This document shows positions 1 through 10,285 of a DNA stretch of 64,000 bases, piece by piece; the first letter of the stretch is position 1; the number at the start of each line of letters is the position of its first letter. Both the position numbers and the translations under genes were made by a program. The stretch is from Halobellus rufus. GTDB taxonomy: Archaea; Halobacteriota; Halobacteria; Halobacteriales; Haloferacaceae. The stretch spans positions 124,001-188,000 of the forward strand of contig NZ_BBJO01000002.1 in the NCBI RefSeq assembly GCF_000739575.1, read 5' to 3'. The notes under the pieces were generated by a model. The model was not told the origin of the DNA. It worked only from the letters and a program-made list of their open reading frames with translations, and made no database searches.

Positions 1-465
1 GTCGTTGTCGGTGACGGTCACGCCGCCGAGCATCGACGCCGACGCGTCGTCGAACGCGCCGGTGACGGTCACGCCCACGTCGCGGGCGGCTTCGACGCCG
101 AGGCGACACGCTTCCAATCGGTCCGGGTCGGCGTCGAGCGCGGCGGCGGTGGCAAGCACTGCCGCGTTGGCAGCGGCGCTGGAGCTTTTCAAGCCCGCGG
201 CCATCGGAACGTCGCTCTCCGTACGGACGGTCCCGCCGTAGCTCGCGCCGTCGTCCCCGTAGGCTTCGATCGCGAGGTCGACGCAGCGCTCGATCAACCG
301 GGTGTCGGCGTCGGCGTCCTCCGCGACCGAGCCGGTGACGGTCCCGGAATCGTCGAGTTCGACGGTCGCCGAGGTCTCCGCGTCGATGGCGAACGCGGAG
401 CCGACGCCCGTCGAGAGGGCGTTCAGCACGGTGCCCGCCCCCAGGGCGACTGCACGGCCGTACAT
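1..465 (-). CDS. aroK: Archaeal shikimate kinase (GHMP family), 3' part cut by the left edge
   Basis: Phosphorylates shikimate to shikimate-3-phosphate with ATP in aromatic amino-acid synthesis. The 155 visible residues begin MYGRAVALGAGTVLNALSTG, and the GHMP-kinase ATP-binding signature PMAAGLKSSSAAANA lies at about residues 88-102. Archaea use this GHMP-type enzyme instead of the bacterial P-loop AroK. The start is the ATG whose complement is at 463-465. The C-terminal half lies outside the window. Homoserine kinase is a GHMP relative, but the N-terminal sequence fits archaeal shikimate kinase better. Confidence 0.88.
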   Translation of the reverse strand, partial: MYGRAVALGAGTVLNALSTGVGSAFAIDAETSATVELDDSGTVTGSVAEDADADTRLIERCVDLAIEAYGDDGASYGGTVRTESDVPMAAGLKSSSAAANAAVLATAAALDADPDRLEACRLGVEAARDVGVTVTGAFDDASASMLGGVTVTDND

Positions 466-563
466 ACTCGCAGACTGTCGACCGGAGGGAAAGGTGTAGC
501 GATTGTTCGTTGCAGACCGATCGCTCATTCGGCCGACTCCGGGTCCGGGTCAGAATTCAGGTC

Positions 564-1082
564 CTAGTTCTGGTCTCGGTCCACCGCCGCGCGTCGGATC
601 ATCCCCAGCACGCGCCAGGTAACCACGGACTCCCCGTCAGGTCCGCGTCCGGTCACGTCGACGTCGACGTACCCGCGCCGCGGGTCCGACTCCGAGGGCC
701 GTTTCTCGACAACCTCGACGTCAACGGAGAGGGCATCGCCGGGCTCGACCGGACGGGACCACCGCAGGTCGTCGACGCCCCGTCCCCCGAGGAACGCGAC
801 GCGACCGAAGAACGCCTCTGTCGCGAGCCGGTTGCACGCGCAGTAGCTGTGGAGGCCGCTCGCGACGAGGCCGTCGAAGGGCGACGCGTCGTCGGCGTCG
901 TCGCCGAGGTGGAACGGCTGCGGGTCGTACGCCGACGCGAACTCGACGATCCCCTCCCGAGAGAACGTCACCGTCCGGTCCGCCTCGAAGCGGTCTCCGA
1001 CTGCGAGGTCCTCGTAGACCAGCGGTTCGTCCGGTCGTTGTACCGACTCCACGTCCGCGTCCGAGGGGTCCGGATCAGTCAT
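564..1082 (-). CDS. MaoC-like (hotdog-fold) dehydratase family protein
   Basis: This 172-residue protein has one MaoC/R-hydratase hotdog domain. The catalytic-type segment ASAYDPQPFHLGDD (about residues 49-62) carries the Asp and His expected of the hydratase motif, followed by a GLVASGLHSYC stretch. The family typically hydrates enoyl-CoA thioesters, but the substrate here is unknown. The open frame extends upstream to 1433; the ATG at 1082 is preferred because the upstream part is arginine-rich and runs antisense over the next gene. Confidence 0.82.
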   Translation of the reverse strand: MTDPDPSDADVESVQRPDEPLVYEDLAVGDRFEADRTVTFSREGIVEFASAYDPQPFHLGDDADDASPFDGLVASGLHSYCACNRLATEAFFGRVAFLGGRGVDDLRWSRPVEPGDALSVDVEVVEKRPSESDPRRGYVDVDVTGRGPDGESVVTWRVLGMIRRAAVDRDQN

Positions 1083-1208
1083 ACGTAGCAGTCGAGGACA
1101 GCCCTGAAAACCGCTGCGCTCGCCGCGATCTCCTCGGCAGCGTAACCACGACGCGTCGCGGACGTCGGCATCGCGTTCCTTTTGAGTCGGCCGCACGTCC
1201 CCTCGGGT

Positions 1209-1670
1209 ATGAGCGCGCGCAACGACGTCCCGCCGAGCACCGTCGGCGTCGAACTCCTCGACTACGGGGTCGCGGTCGAGTACGCCGACGGCAGAACGAC
1301 CGTCTATCGGGGCGTTCCCGAACCCGTCACCGACACGCTCACCACGCCGCCGAAGAAGGAGACGCACGTCCTCGTGACGGACCCGACCGAGACGGAGGGC
1401 GTGATGCTGTACGTCAACGACCTCAAGACCCACGACGACATCCTCGAATCGACCGGCGTTGGACGAGTCGTCCTCGACGACGGTGAAGCGGAGGAGATCT
1501 TCCCGGGCGTGACGGTCCGGCGTCCCGGAGGAATGCGAACCGAGGTCGAGGCCGACCCCGAGGTCGCACGCGGTCGGGTGTTCGTCTTCGTCGAGGACGA
1601 CTGGAGCGAGCAGTCCTACGAGTTCGTCGCCGACGAGGCCGACGGTTCCGAGACCGCTACCGAGGAATAA
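1209..1670 (+). CDS. Conserved haloarchaeal protein (DUF5796-like)
   Basis: A 153-residue acidic soluble protein without signal peptide or membrane segment; it resembles the haloarchaeal DUF5796 family from memory. Function unknown. The ATG at 1209 is preferred over an upstream in-frame GTG because conserved-looking sequence (MSARNDVPPSTVGVELLDYG) starts there. Its stop overlaps the next start as TAATG at 1668-1672, so the two genes are probably translated together. Confidence 0.72.
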   Translation: MSARNDVPPSTVGVELLDYGVAVEYADGRTTVYRGVPEPVTDTLTTPPKKETHVLVTDPTETEGVMLYVNDLKTHDDILESTGVGRVVLDDGEAEEIFPGVTVRRPGGMRTEVEADPEVARGRVFVFVEDDWSEQSYEFVADEADGSETATEE

Positions 1671-1900
1671 TGGCGCTCAGAAAGCGCTGGAAACCGCTGA
1701 CGCGGAAGACGGTCGGCTCCGCCCCGGACGCCTACGGCCTGATCGAGTTCGGCGACGAGGACGGCACCGTCGTCGACGCCGTCGCCGGCTTTCTCCCGGA
1801 CGAACTCCGCGAGGAGTTGTCCTACGGCGACGCCGACCAGGTCCGCTGGCAACGCGCGCAGTCGCTCGAACACGCCGAACAGCTTCTCGAAGAGCGGTAA
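1670..1900 (+). CDS. Small conserved haloarchaeal protein
   Basis: A 76-residue protein overlapping the preceding gene by one base (TAATG). It opens with a basic stretch (MALRKRWKPLTRKT), then becomes acidic; no catalytic motif is recognised. Function unknown. The tight coupling suggests a shared role with the DUF5796-like protein. Confidence 0.62.
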   Translation: MALRKRWKPLTRKTVGSAPDAYGLIEFGDEDGTVVDAVAGFLPDELREELSYGDADQVRWQRAQSLEHAEQLLEER

Positions 1901-1923
1901 GTGGCTTTCGCGGTCGATCTCCG

Positions 1924-3033
1924 CTATTCAGCGTCCCTGTGCGTCGGCGTCCCCGAGAGGTTCCCCTCGTCGTCGAAGCGCTTCGCGCGGAGGTACCGCG
2001 TCCGGTAGCGGTTCGCTCCCTCGTAGACGTCGGCCTCGCGGATCTCGTCGACGCGGCCGTCGGCGACGGCGTCGATTATCGCCTCGATCTGCTCCTTCTC
2101 GGAGGGCGTCAGCTCGAACTCGTAGGTGTGCGTCCCCTCTTCTTCCAGTTTCGTCCACTTGCGCGCGGCGGCGACGACGAGCGAACACGGCTCCCGGCAG
2201 GGGAACGCGCCCGCCCCGCCGTCGGCCGCGAGGTCGTCGCCGTCCTCGTACTGCCACTCGCGGCGCTTGAGACACTGAGAGTCGACGCAGCAGGCCTCCG
2301 AGACCCACTCGACCGCCTCCCGCGGGAGTTCGTCGACGACGTCGTAGATGCCGGTCTGTCGCTCGGCGGTCTCTCGCCAGTGGGTGACGTCGAGTTCCCC
2401 CTCCCGTTCGAGGTTCCAGTTGGCGACGGAGGCGGGGTAGAGCACGTCCAGCGTCTCGACGGCGTCGCGGCCGTCGAGATCCTCGAACACCCATCCGGAG
2501 ACGAGCGACGGCGCGGTCTTGAGCGGCCGGTACCGACCGCGGTCGTCGTAGGTCGCCAGCTCCCGCGCGTCGAGCGGATCGTCGTAGCGGTCCAGCGTCT
2601 CGGGGTCGGCGTCCCGGTCGTCGGCGTGGCGGATCTCGTAGCGGCGCTCGCCGTCGTCGCCGAGCGTTGCGGTGACGACGACCTCGCCCCACTCGGTGTG
2701 CATCCCGTCTTCGAGCGCGGCGTAGCGCTCGGGGACGCTGTGTTCGTTCGCGGCCTCGGCGTGCCGGAGGAACGCCCGCCGGTGCCGACCCCGGCGGCCG
2801 ACGACCTCCTCCCAGTAGTACCAGTTCGTGACGTACGGTGCGACGTCGTCGTCGCCGGCGGCCGCCCTTAACTCGGACTCGCTGAGAGTATCGTGCTCGT
2901 CGCCTTCGGGTGTCGACAGCGCGTAGCCGTCCTCGGTCGCGGCCGCGCGGAGGCCGTCGAACTCGATCGGATCGGAACCGCTCGACAGTCGGTCGACGAG
3001 CGCGTCCAGTTGGGCTCCGCGCACGTCAGTCAC
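1924..3033 (-). CDS. DR2241-type Fe-S protein paired with CbiX
   Basis: A 369-residue protein of the DR2241 type. The C-terminal part has a cysteine cluster, ACCVDSQC (about residues 252-259) and FPCREPC about 30 residues later, fitting a 4Fe-4S site. The N-terminal two thirds are acidic, without a recognised catalytic motif. It starts inside the end of cbiX (8-base overlap), so the two are translated together; this points to siroheme or cobalamin metabolism. The exact role is not established. Confidence 0.75.
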   Translation of the reverse strand: MTDVRGAQLDALVDRLSSGSDPIEFDGLRAAATEDGYALSTPEGDEHDTLSESELRAAAGDDDVAPYVTNWYYWEEVVGRRGRHRRAFLRHAEAANEHSVPERYAALEDGMHTEWGEVVVTATLGDDGERRYEIRHADDRDADPETLDRYDDPLDARELATYDDRGRYRPLKTAPSLVSGWVFEDLDGRDAVETLDVLYPASVANWNLEREGELDVTHWRETAERQTGIYDVVDELPREAVEWVSEACCVDSQCLKRREWQYEDGDDLAADGGAGAFPCREPCSLVVAAARKWTKLEEEGTHTYEFELTPSEKEQIEAIIDAVADGRVDEIREADVYEGANRYRTRYLRAKRFDDEGNLSGTPTHRDAE

Positions 3034-3937
3034 CCGCCGCCGGCGTTTCGCCGTCCGCGTCGGTCTCGCTCGTCGCGCCCGCCTCGCGAGTCGCCTCTCG
3101 CACGGCCGCGATCGCCGATTCGATCGCCGCGCCCGCGTCGGCGGCGCGTTCGAGGATGACGTCGGCCATCAGGCCCTCGGTGCCGACGGCACCGGCGTAC
3201 CAGATCCGGTGGCCGTCCACCTCGGCGGGGACGTCGTACCCCGTGCGGTAGTCGTCGGTGAGGCCCATATCCTCCGGAATGTCCTCCTGCGTGTGGAACC
3301 CGTCGGCGATGAAAAGCGGAACCACGACGACGTCCTCGCTCTCGAAGTAGTCGGTGACGTCGTCGACCTCGGGCTCCTCGTCCATGTAGAGCGCCTGCAC
3401 CTCGTCGAAGCGGTCCATCTCGCGGACCCGCTCGGCGTGGTACTCGATGGCCTTCGCGGAGTTCTCGTTGCGCTCGGTGCCGTGACCGACGACCGCGAGG
3501 CCGAACCCCTCACCGACGTCGGGATCGCCGGTGACCGTCTCGGCGCGGCGGACGAGCACGTCCGTCATCGCCTCGTGGGTTCCGACGGGGCCACAGTAGT
3601 GGATCGTCTGGCCGGTGTCCTCGGCCGTCAGGGTCGCCGTGTCCGCGCTCAGGCCGTCCGACTCCCACTCGGAGACGTCCCAGCCCGACAGTCGGAGTTC
3701 GCGGGGGATCACCTGCTCGGTGAAGTAGCCCTCGCTGATGAACAGCGGGACGACGTAGACCTCGTCGGATTCGACCGTCCTAAGGACCTCCCTGAGAGAT
3801 GGTTCCTCCTTCCAGAATCCCGTCTTGACCTCGTCGAACGCGCCCGTCGCGCGGATGGTGTCCGCGTGGCGGTGCGTCGGCGCCGACGAGTCCGGGTTGA
3901 GATGCGACCCGTGCGCCACGATGACCAGCGCTTGCAT
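3026..3937 (-). CDS. cbiX: Sirohydrochlorin cobalto/ferrochelatase, CbiX
   Basis: Inserts Co2+ (or Fe2+) into sirohydrochlorin in cobalamin or siroheme synthesis. The 303-residue protein has two tandem CbiX-like domains. The first begins IVAHGSHLNPDSS, with the metal-binding and catalytic His; the second carries AVVGHGTERNENS at about residue 150. This is the long two-domain form rather than the short CbiXS of about 130 residues. The C-terminal tail is low-complexity and acidic. First gene of a two-gene unit with the DR2241-type protein. Confidence 0.88.
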   Translation of the reverse strand: MQALVIVAHGSHLNPDSSAPTHRHADTIRATGAFDEVKTGFWKEEPSLREVLRTVESDEVYVVPLFISEGYFTEQVIPRELRLSGWDVSEWESDGLSADTATLTAEDTGQTIHYCGPVGTHEAMTDVLVRRAETVTGDPDVGEGFGLAVVGHGTERNENSAKAIEYHAERVREMDRFDEVQALYMDEEPEVDDVTDYFESEDVVVVPLFIADGFHTQEDIPEDMGLTDDYRTGYDVPAEVDGHRIWYAGAVGTEGLMADVILERAADAGAAIESAIAAVREATREAGATSETDADGETPAAGD

Positions 3938-4048
3938 ACCTAGAGAGGAGGACGGAACGCCCTTAGGGACTTCGGCACCGCGGCGCTTCAGTGGTGGCAG
4001 TCCAAACCGACCCGCGGATTTTTCTCCCCCTCGTCCGTGCGAAGGGGT

Positions 4049-4576
4049 ATGTCACTGGCCGCCGAGACGCGGGCCGCCGTTCGCGCCCGCCCGTGGCTGC
4101 TCCGAGCGCTCCGCGCGGGCGTCGTCAACTACGCGGCCGCGGCGGAGTCGCTCGACGTCGACGGCGACACCGACTCGGTCGCGACCGCGCTGCGACGCTT
4201 CGCCGACGACCTGCCCGAACCGGATGCGACGACCCGAGACGTCACCGTCCGGATGCGAAGCGGCGTCGGCCTCGCCGGCGTCGACGTCGAACACGGCGAC
4301 TCGAAGGCGAGTCCCGAAACGGAGGCGGAGACGTTGCTCTCGGTCGGCGAGAGCGCGATCGTCACCGCCGACGGCAGCCTGACCGCCATCGTCGTGAACG
4401 GCGAGGTCGACCCGAGCGCGCTCTCGACCGTCGTCGACAGACTCGCCGCCGAGAACGTCGTCGTCGACGCCGCGGGCGTCGCGGGCGGCGAACTCGTCGT
4501 CGTCGTCCCGCGGCGCGACGGCGCTAACGCGCTCCGACACGTGGAATCGGCGCTGGAAGCAGTCCCCACGAGCTGA
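4049..4576 (+). CDS. Conserved haloarchaeal protein
   Basis: A 175-residue protein. The N-terminal 60 residues look like a small helical domain (AETRAAVRARPWLLRALRAG). The C-terminal half (about 100-170) alternates hydrophobic beta strands and helices (SLTAIVVNGEVDP, VDAAGVAGGELVVVVP), as in ACT-like regulatory domains. That resemblance is an inference. The ATG at 4049 follows a purine-rich GAAGGGGT; an in-frame upstream ATG at 4037 is less likely. Confidence 0.65.
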   Translation: MSLAAETRAAVRARPWLLRALRAGVVNYAAAAESLDVDGDTDSVATALRRFADDLPEPDATTRDVTVRMRSGVGLAGVDVEHGDSKASPETEAETLLSVGESAIVTADGSLTAIVVNGEVDPSALSTVVDRLAAENVVVDAAGVAGGELVVVVPRRDGANALRHVESALEAVPTS

Positions 4577-4663
4577 CCGACGCCCGCCCCCGTCCGGCGA
4601 CGTGATCGGCGTCCCGGCTCCGTTCCGACGATTTAACAACGACCACGCGAGTACCTCGTGTCG

Positions 4664-6153
<1,490 letters not shown>

Positions 6154-6179
6154 CGCGTCTGTCGGGGGCCACTGCGCCG

Positions 6180-6467
6180 CTACTCCATCGTGAACAGGTG
6201 CGTTTCCTCGGGGATCTCGAACAGTCCCATCCGAACACCGGCGTCGAGCCACCCGTAGCCGTAGGAGAAGGACGCCAACGCGTTGACCGGGTCGTCGTTC
6301 TCGCGGAAGTGCCGACCGTCTTCGAGGTACGACAGCGCCATCTCTCTGATCTCCGACGCCGCCTCGCCCAGCGGCGTCGACGCCGGGACGGCGATTTCGG
6401 CCTCCGAGAGCGCCTCGGCGAACATCCCCTCGTAACGGTCCGTCTTCTCGATTAGATCCGCGGGCAT
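6180..6467 (-). CDS. DUF357 domain protein
   Basis: A 95-residue helical protein (MPADLIEKTDRYEGMFAEAL) matching the archaeal DUF357 family, with the GRHFRENDDPVNALASFSYG segment at about 52-71 that resembles a TPR-like pair of helices. Function unknown. It converges on cysS with a gap of 26 bases. Confidence 0.8.
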   Translation of the reverse strand: MPADLIEKTDRYEGMFAEALSEAEIAVPASTPLGEAASEIREMALSYLEDGRHFRENDDPVNALASFSYGYGWLDAGVRMGLFEIPEETHLFTME

Positions 6468-6623
6468 ACCGACAGTCCCACGGGACCGGTTGTAAGTCCT
6501 TCCCGACCGTCTGATGGCTCAAGACGAACCACGTCCCTGCCGGTCTCGTATCGCCACCGTCTGCGAAACCGCGCGGCGAAAAAGACGAATATTTATGGTA
6601 GTTATGTCCCTCTCTCCGCCACG

Positions 6624-8386
6624 TTGGTAGGGGTCCTCGCTCTCGGTATCGCCGCCGGTTCGCTCGCCGCAGGGGCCGGTTCGCTCGCGCTCGTGTGGTA
6701 TCTGGACCGGTACCGCGGCAGCCCCGGGGCCGCGTGGTTTATGCTCACGCTGTGTGCGCAGACCGTCTGGACCGTCGCCTATGGCGTGGGGCTCTTGGTC
6801 TCCGACCCCGCCCTCCGTATGGCGACCGAAGCGCTCACGTGGCTCGGAATCGCGTGGCTCGGCCCCCTGTTTCTCGGGTTCGCCCTGCAGTACACCGGAC
6901 GGACCGGACTGTTCCGCTCGCGGTGGTTCCAGGCGGTGTTCGCCGTCCCGGTCGGCGGATCGCTGCTGGTTCTCACCCTCCCGTTCCACGACCTGCTGTG
7001 GCGGGGGTTCCGGATGGAGCCGCTGTTCGGTCTCTCACGGTCCAGTACGCCATCCAGCCCGCGGCGTACCTCGTCGTCGCGGTCTCGTTCGTCACGGCCG
7101 GGATCGGCGTCCTGCTGCTCGTCGAGACCATCCTGAACTACGGGCCGCTCTACCGCCGGGAGGCGATCGCCGTCGCGCTCAGTACCCTTCCGCCCGCCGG
7201 CGGGACGATGCTCTGGCTCCTCGGCGTCGGACCCTGGCCCGCGCTCAACCTCGCTCCCGTGCTGTTCCTCCCGCATGTCGCCCTCGACGCGTACGCGTTC
7301 GTCGGCACCCATATGTTCGACACGAACCCCACGACTCGACGGGCCGCCGAGCGGAGCGCTTTCGATCGGCTCGCCAGCCCCCTCCTCGTCGTCGACCCTG
7401 GCGAGCGAGTGGTGGACGTGAACGACCGCGCCGTCGACCTGTTCGACTGCGGCGGCGGCGAGGCGTCGCTGCCGGTCACGCTCGACTCGCTCGTCGGCGC
7501 CGACCTGGAGACGCTGCGAGAGCGCGGCGAGTACGAGTCCGATGTCGGCGATCGGGTGTTCGCCGTCTCGATCACGCCGCTCACCGACCCCCGGGACGCG
7601 GTCGTCGGACAGCTGCTGGTCCTCTACGACATCACCGCGGAACGCCGCCAGCGGGAGCAACTGACCGTGCTCAACCGCGTTCTCAGGCACAACCTCAGAA
7701 ACGAGATGACCGTGATCCAAGGCCGGGCGAATCTGATCGAGGCACCCGAGGGCTCACCGACGGGAGCGCACGTGGAGACGATCCTCGGGGCGAGCGCGCG
7801 GCTGCTGTCGATCTCCTCGAAGGCCAGCGATTTCGACCGGCTCTCCGAACGCGACCTGAACCACAGCGTCGTCGACCCCGAGGCAGTGCTCGACGACCTC
7901 CTCGCGGACCTCCGAGAGTCGCACCCGGCGGCGACGGTGACTACCGAGACGGATCTCCCCCTTCCCGCGGTCCGAACCGACCGGGGGTACCTCTCGGTGG
8001 TCCTCTCGAATCTCGTGGAGAACGGCATCGTACACGCGCCCGGCAATTCGCCGACCGTCTCCGTTCGGGCCCGCCCGGTGAGCGACGGACGAGGCGTCGC
8101 CTTCGAGGTGCGCGACGAGAATCCCGAGATCGAGTCCACGGAGATCGCCGCGATCCGCGACGGCGGCGAGACCTCGCTCCGACACGGCAGCGGGATCGGC
8201 CTGTGGATCGTCGCGTGGTGCGTCCGGGCGCTCGACGGCGACCTCGAATTCACGTACGACGACGGCAACGTCGTCAGGGTGACAGTGCCGAACGTCGCGG
8301 AGTCCGCGTCTCCGTTGGAGGAGGCCGATCGTCCGCAGGCTCGCGTACAGGAGCCGATCGACGCCGCGACCTCGAACGGCGATTGA
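6624..8386 (+). CDS. Membrane sensor histidine kinase, apparent 1-base deletion near 7030
   Basis: The N-terminal part is a 7TM sensor region, then a PAS-like segment (LASPLLVVDPGERVVDVNDR), then the kinase: H-box LRHNLRNEM, N-box NLVENGIVHAP and G-box GSGIGLWIV. The first frame runs MVGVLALGIAAG to MEPLFG and the second continues SLTVQYAIQPAAY. One missing base around 7029-7037 (a GGG read as GG would do it) joins them, giving about 585 residues. The start shown is TTG 6624, about 27 bases after a TATA-like ATATTTAT (6590-6597). ATG 6604 would need a second missing base. The cognate signal is unknown and no response regulator is adjacent. Confidence 0.82.
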
Positions 8387-8568
8387 CGCGGTCGATCGCC
8401 TGCTCGGCTTCTCGCTGCCGATCACGCTCGAGACGACCCGCCAGCGCCGGTGCTGACGCATACGTAGACGCTCCATCCCGCGGTATTGGCCGATACGCAC
8501 AATACAGTCTGGTGGGGTCCGCGCACGACAGCGGAATCTAAAAGGGCGGGTCGAACGAACAGTGGGAT

Positions 8569-9636
8569 ATGACAGGCAACGCTGACGACGTCGTCGAACA
8601 TCGACCGCTGATCGTGGCCGGGTCGGGCATCGCGGGACTCTCCGCCGCGATCTACGCGGGTCGATCGAACAACGAGCCGCTGGTCTTCGAGGGCGACGAG
8701 CCCGGCGGACAGCTCACGCTCACTACCGAAGTCGACAACTATCCGGGCTTCCCCGAGGGGATCTCGGGCCCCGAGCTGGTCCAGAACATGAAGAAGCAGG
8801 CCGAGCGCTTCGGCGCGGAGATCAAAAACGGCATCGTCGACTCCGTCGAGGCGGAGGAGCGCCCCTTTACCGTCCGCCTGAAGAACGGTGACGTCTACAC
8901 CGCCGACGCGATCATCGCGGCCTCGGGCGCGTCCGCCCGAACGCTCGGCATCCCCGGCGAGGACGACCTGATGGGCTACGGTCTCTCGACGTGTGCGACC
9001 TGCGACGGCGCGTTCTTCCGCGACGAGAAGATCATGGTCGTCGGCGGCGGCGACGCCGCGATGGAGGAGGCGAACTTCCTAACCAAGTTCGCCTCGACGG
9101 TCTACCTCGTGCACCGCCGCGAGGAGTTCCGCGCGGAGGACTACTGGATCGACCGCGTGATGGAGAAGGTCGACGAGGGCGAGATCGAGATCATGCGGAA
9201 CACCGAGGTGACCGAACTCCACGGGAGCAAAGAGGAGGGCGTCGACCACGTCACCCTCGTCAGCCACCCCGAGGGGCACCCGACCGACAAGCTCGACGAC
9301 CCCGACACCGAGGAGTTCGACTTCGACGTCGGCGCGGTGTTCTACGCCATCGGTCACACCCCGAACACGGGCTATCTCGAGGGCACGGGCGTCGAACTCG
9401 ACGACGAGAACTACCTGATCGCCCAGGGCGGCTCCGGCGGCAACCAGACGGCGACGGACGTCCCCGGCATCTTCGGCGCGGGCGACGTCGTCGACTCCCA
9501 CTACCAGCAGGCCGCGACCGCGGGCGGGATGGGCGTGAAGGCCGCCCTCGACGCCGACGACTACCTCGAAGAGCTGAAGCGAGAGGAGAAGGCCGCGGCG
9601 ACGAGCGAGGTCGCGACCGCCGAGAGCGACGACTAA
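8569..9636 (+). CDS. trxB: Thioredoxin reductase-like NAD(P)H/FAD oxidoreductase
   Basis: A 355-residue low-molecular-weight thioredoxin-reductase-type flavoprotein. The FAD-binding motif is GSGIAGLSAA (18-27), the redox-active CATC is at Cys142/Cys145, the nucleotide-binding motif VVGGGDAAMEEA is near 157, and the second FAD motif GIFGAGDV is near the end. It likely reduces a thioredoxin; a thioredoxin gene lies at 45448-45879. A TATA-like ATCTAAAAG at 8536-8544 is about 28 bases before the ATG, so the mRNA is probably leaderless. Confidence 0.9.
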   Translation: MTGNADDVVEHRPLIVAGSGIAGLSAAIYAGRSNNEPLVFEGDEPGGQLTLTTEVDNYPGFPEGISGPELVQNMKKQAERFGAEIKNGIVDSVEAEERPFTVRLKNGDVYTADAIIAASGASARTLGIPGEDDLMGYGLSTCATCDGAFFRDEKIMVVGGGDAAMEEANFLTKFASTVYLVHRREEFRAEDYWIDRVMEKVDEGEIEIMRNTEVTELHGSKEEGVDHVTLVSHPEGHPTDKLDDPDTEEFDFDVGAVFYAIGHTPNTGYLEGTGVELDDENYLIAQGGSGGNQTATDVPGIFGAGDVVDSHYQQAATAGGMGVKAALDADDYLEELKREEKAAATSEVATAESDD

Positions 9637-9671
9637 CGGGCGCTTCTCCGAGGGCGGGGGCGATCGGCCGC

Positions 9672-9860
9672 CTACAGTCCCACGGTATCGAGTACTGTAA
9701 CGGTGACGACGTATCGGGTTCCGCAGTCACAGACGGGCCGTTCCGTCCCTCCGTCCCCGAGCCCCGCGCTCGTGACTCGGGAACCGCACTCGCCGCAGGT
9801 GAATACCAAGTCGTTGGTGGTTCCGCCGTCGATTCCGTCTTCGTCCGTCGGCTCGCTCAT
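9672..9860 (-). CDS. Small zinc-ribbon protein
   Basis: A 62-residue protein starting MSEPTDEDGIDGG. Two cysteine pairs, FTCGECGS and VCDCGT, are separated by about 18 residues, consistent with one zinc ribbon. Tiny zinc-finger proteins are very common in haloarchaea; the role is unknown. The open frame extends 10 codons further upstream, but the ATG at 9860 is the only methionine that places an acidic start ahead of the ribbon. Confidence 0.6.
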   Translation of the reverse strand: MSEPTDEDGIDGGTTNDLVFTCGECGSRVTSAGLGDGGTERPVCDCGTRYVVTVTVLDTVGL

Positions 9861-10012
9861 CTCAGTGTCCGTACTCTTTCCGGGGAGCACCTGATCTCAC
9901 CCACCGCGACAGATGTTTCCGGTGCTAACGACATTCTGTTACGATCGCGGTCTGAATCCTGCTTTCTGAGAACGGTAGGCGGGTATATGCTCTCCCTACT
10001 CGTAGATGGAGT

Positions 10013-10201
10013 ATGACAGGACGCGCGCTGCTGACGAAGACGGAACGAGAGGTGTTGACGAGAGCGCGCGGGAGCGACGCGTACCGGTCGACGGTTCGGA
10101 CCCGACTCCGCCGCCGGATCGGAGAACTGGAGGCCGACGTGGCGCTCCTCGAGGCGCACGAGCCGGAGCTCCTCGACCGCCTCCGCGACGTGATCAAATA
10201 G
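10013..10201 (+). CDS. Small conserved helical protein
   Basis: A 62-residue protein, MTGRALLTKTEREVLTRARG, that is basic in the first half and ends in a predicted coiled-coil-like helix (RRIGELEADVALLEAHEPEL). A TATA-like GTATATG at 9983-9989 lies about 27 bases before the ATG, which supports a real leaderless gene. Function unknown. Confidence 0.6.
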   Translation: MTGRALLTKTEREVLTRARGSDAYRSTVRTRLRRRIGELEADVALLEAHEPELLDRLRDVIK

Positions 10202-10285
10202 CCGCGTGATCCATCAGTCGGATTCGCGAGAGCGCCGCTCGGCGAGAGCGGAAGCGATTAGCCCTCCCAGAGCGTCGCCGTAACC

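Noticed and set aside
8387..8568. Possible tRNA or small RNA in the gap before trxB
   Set aside because: No cloverleaf or T-loop pattern (GTTCRA) was found; only a TATA-like element near 8540 could be supported.
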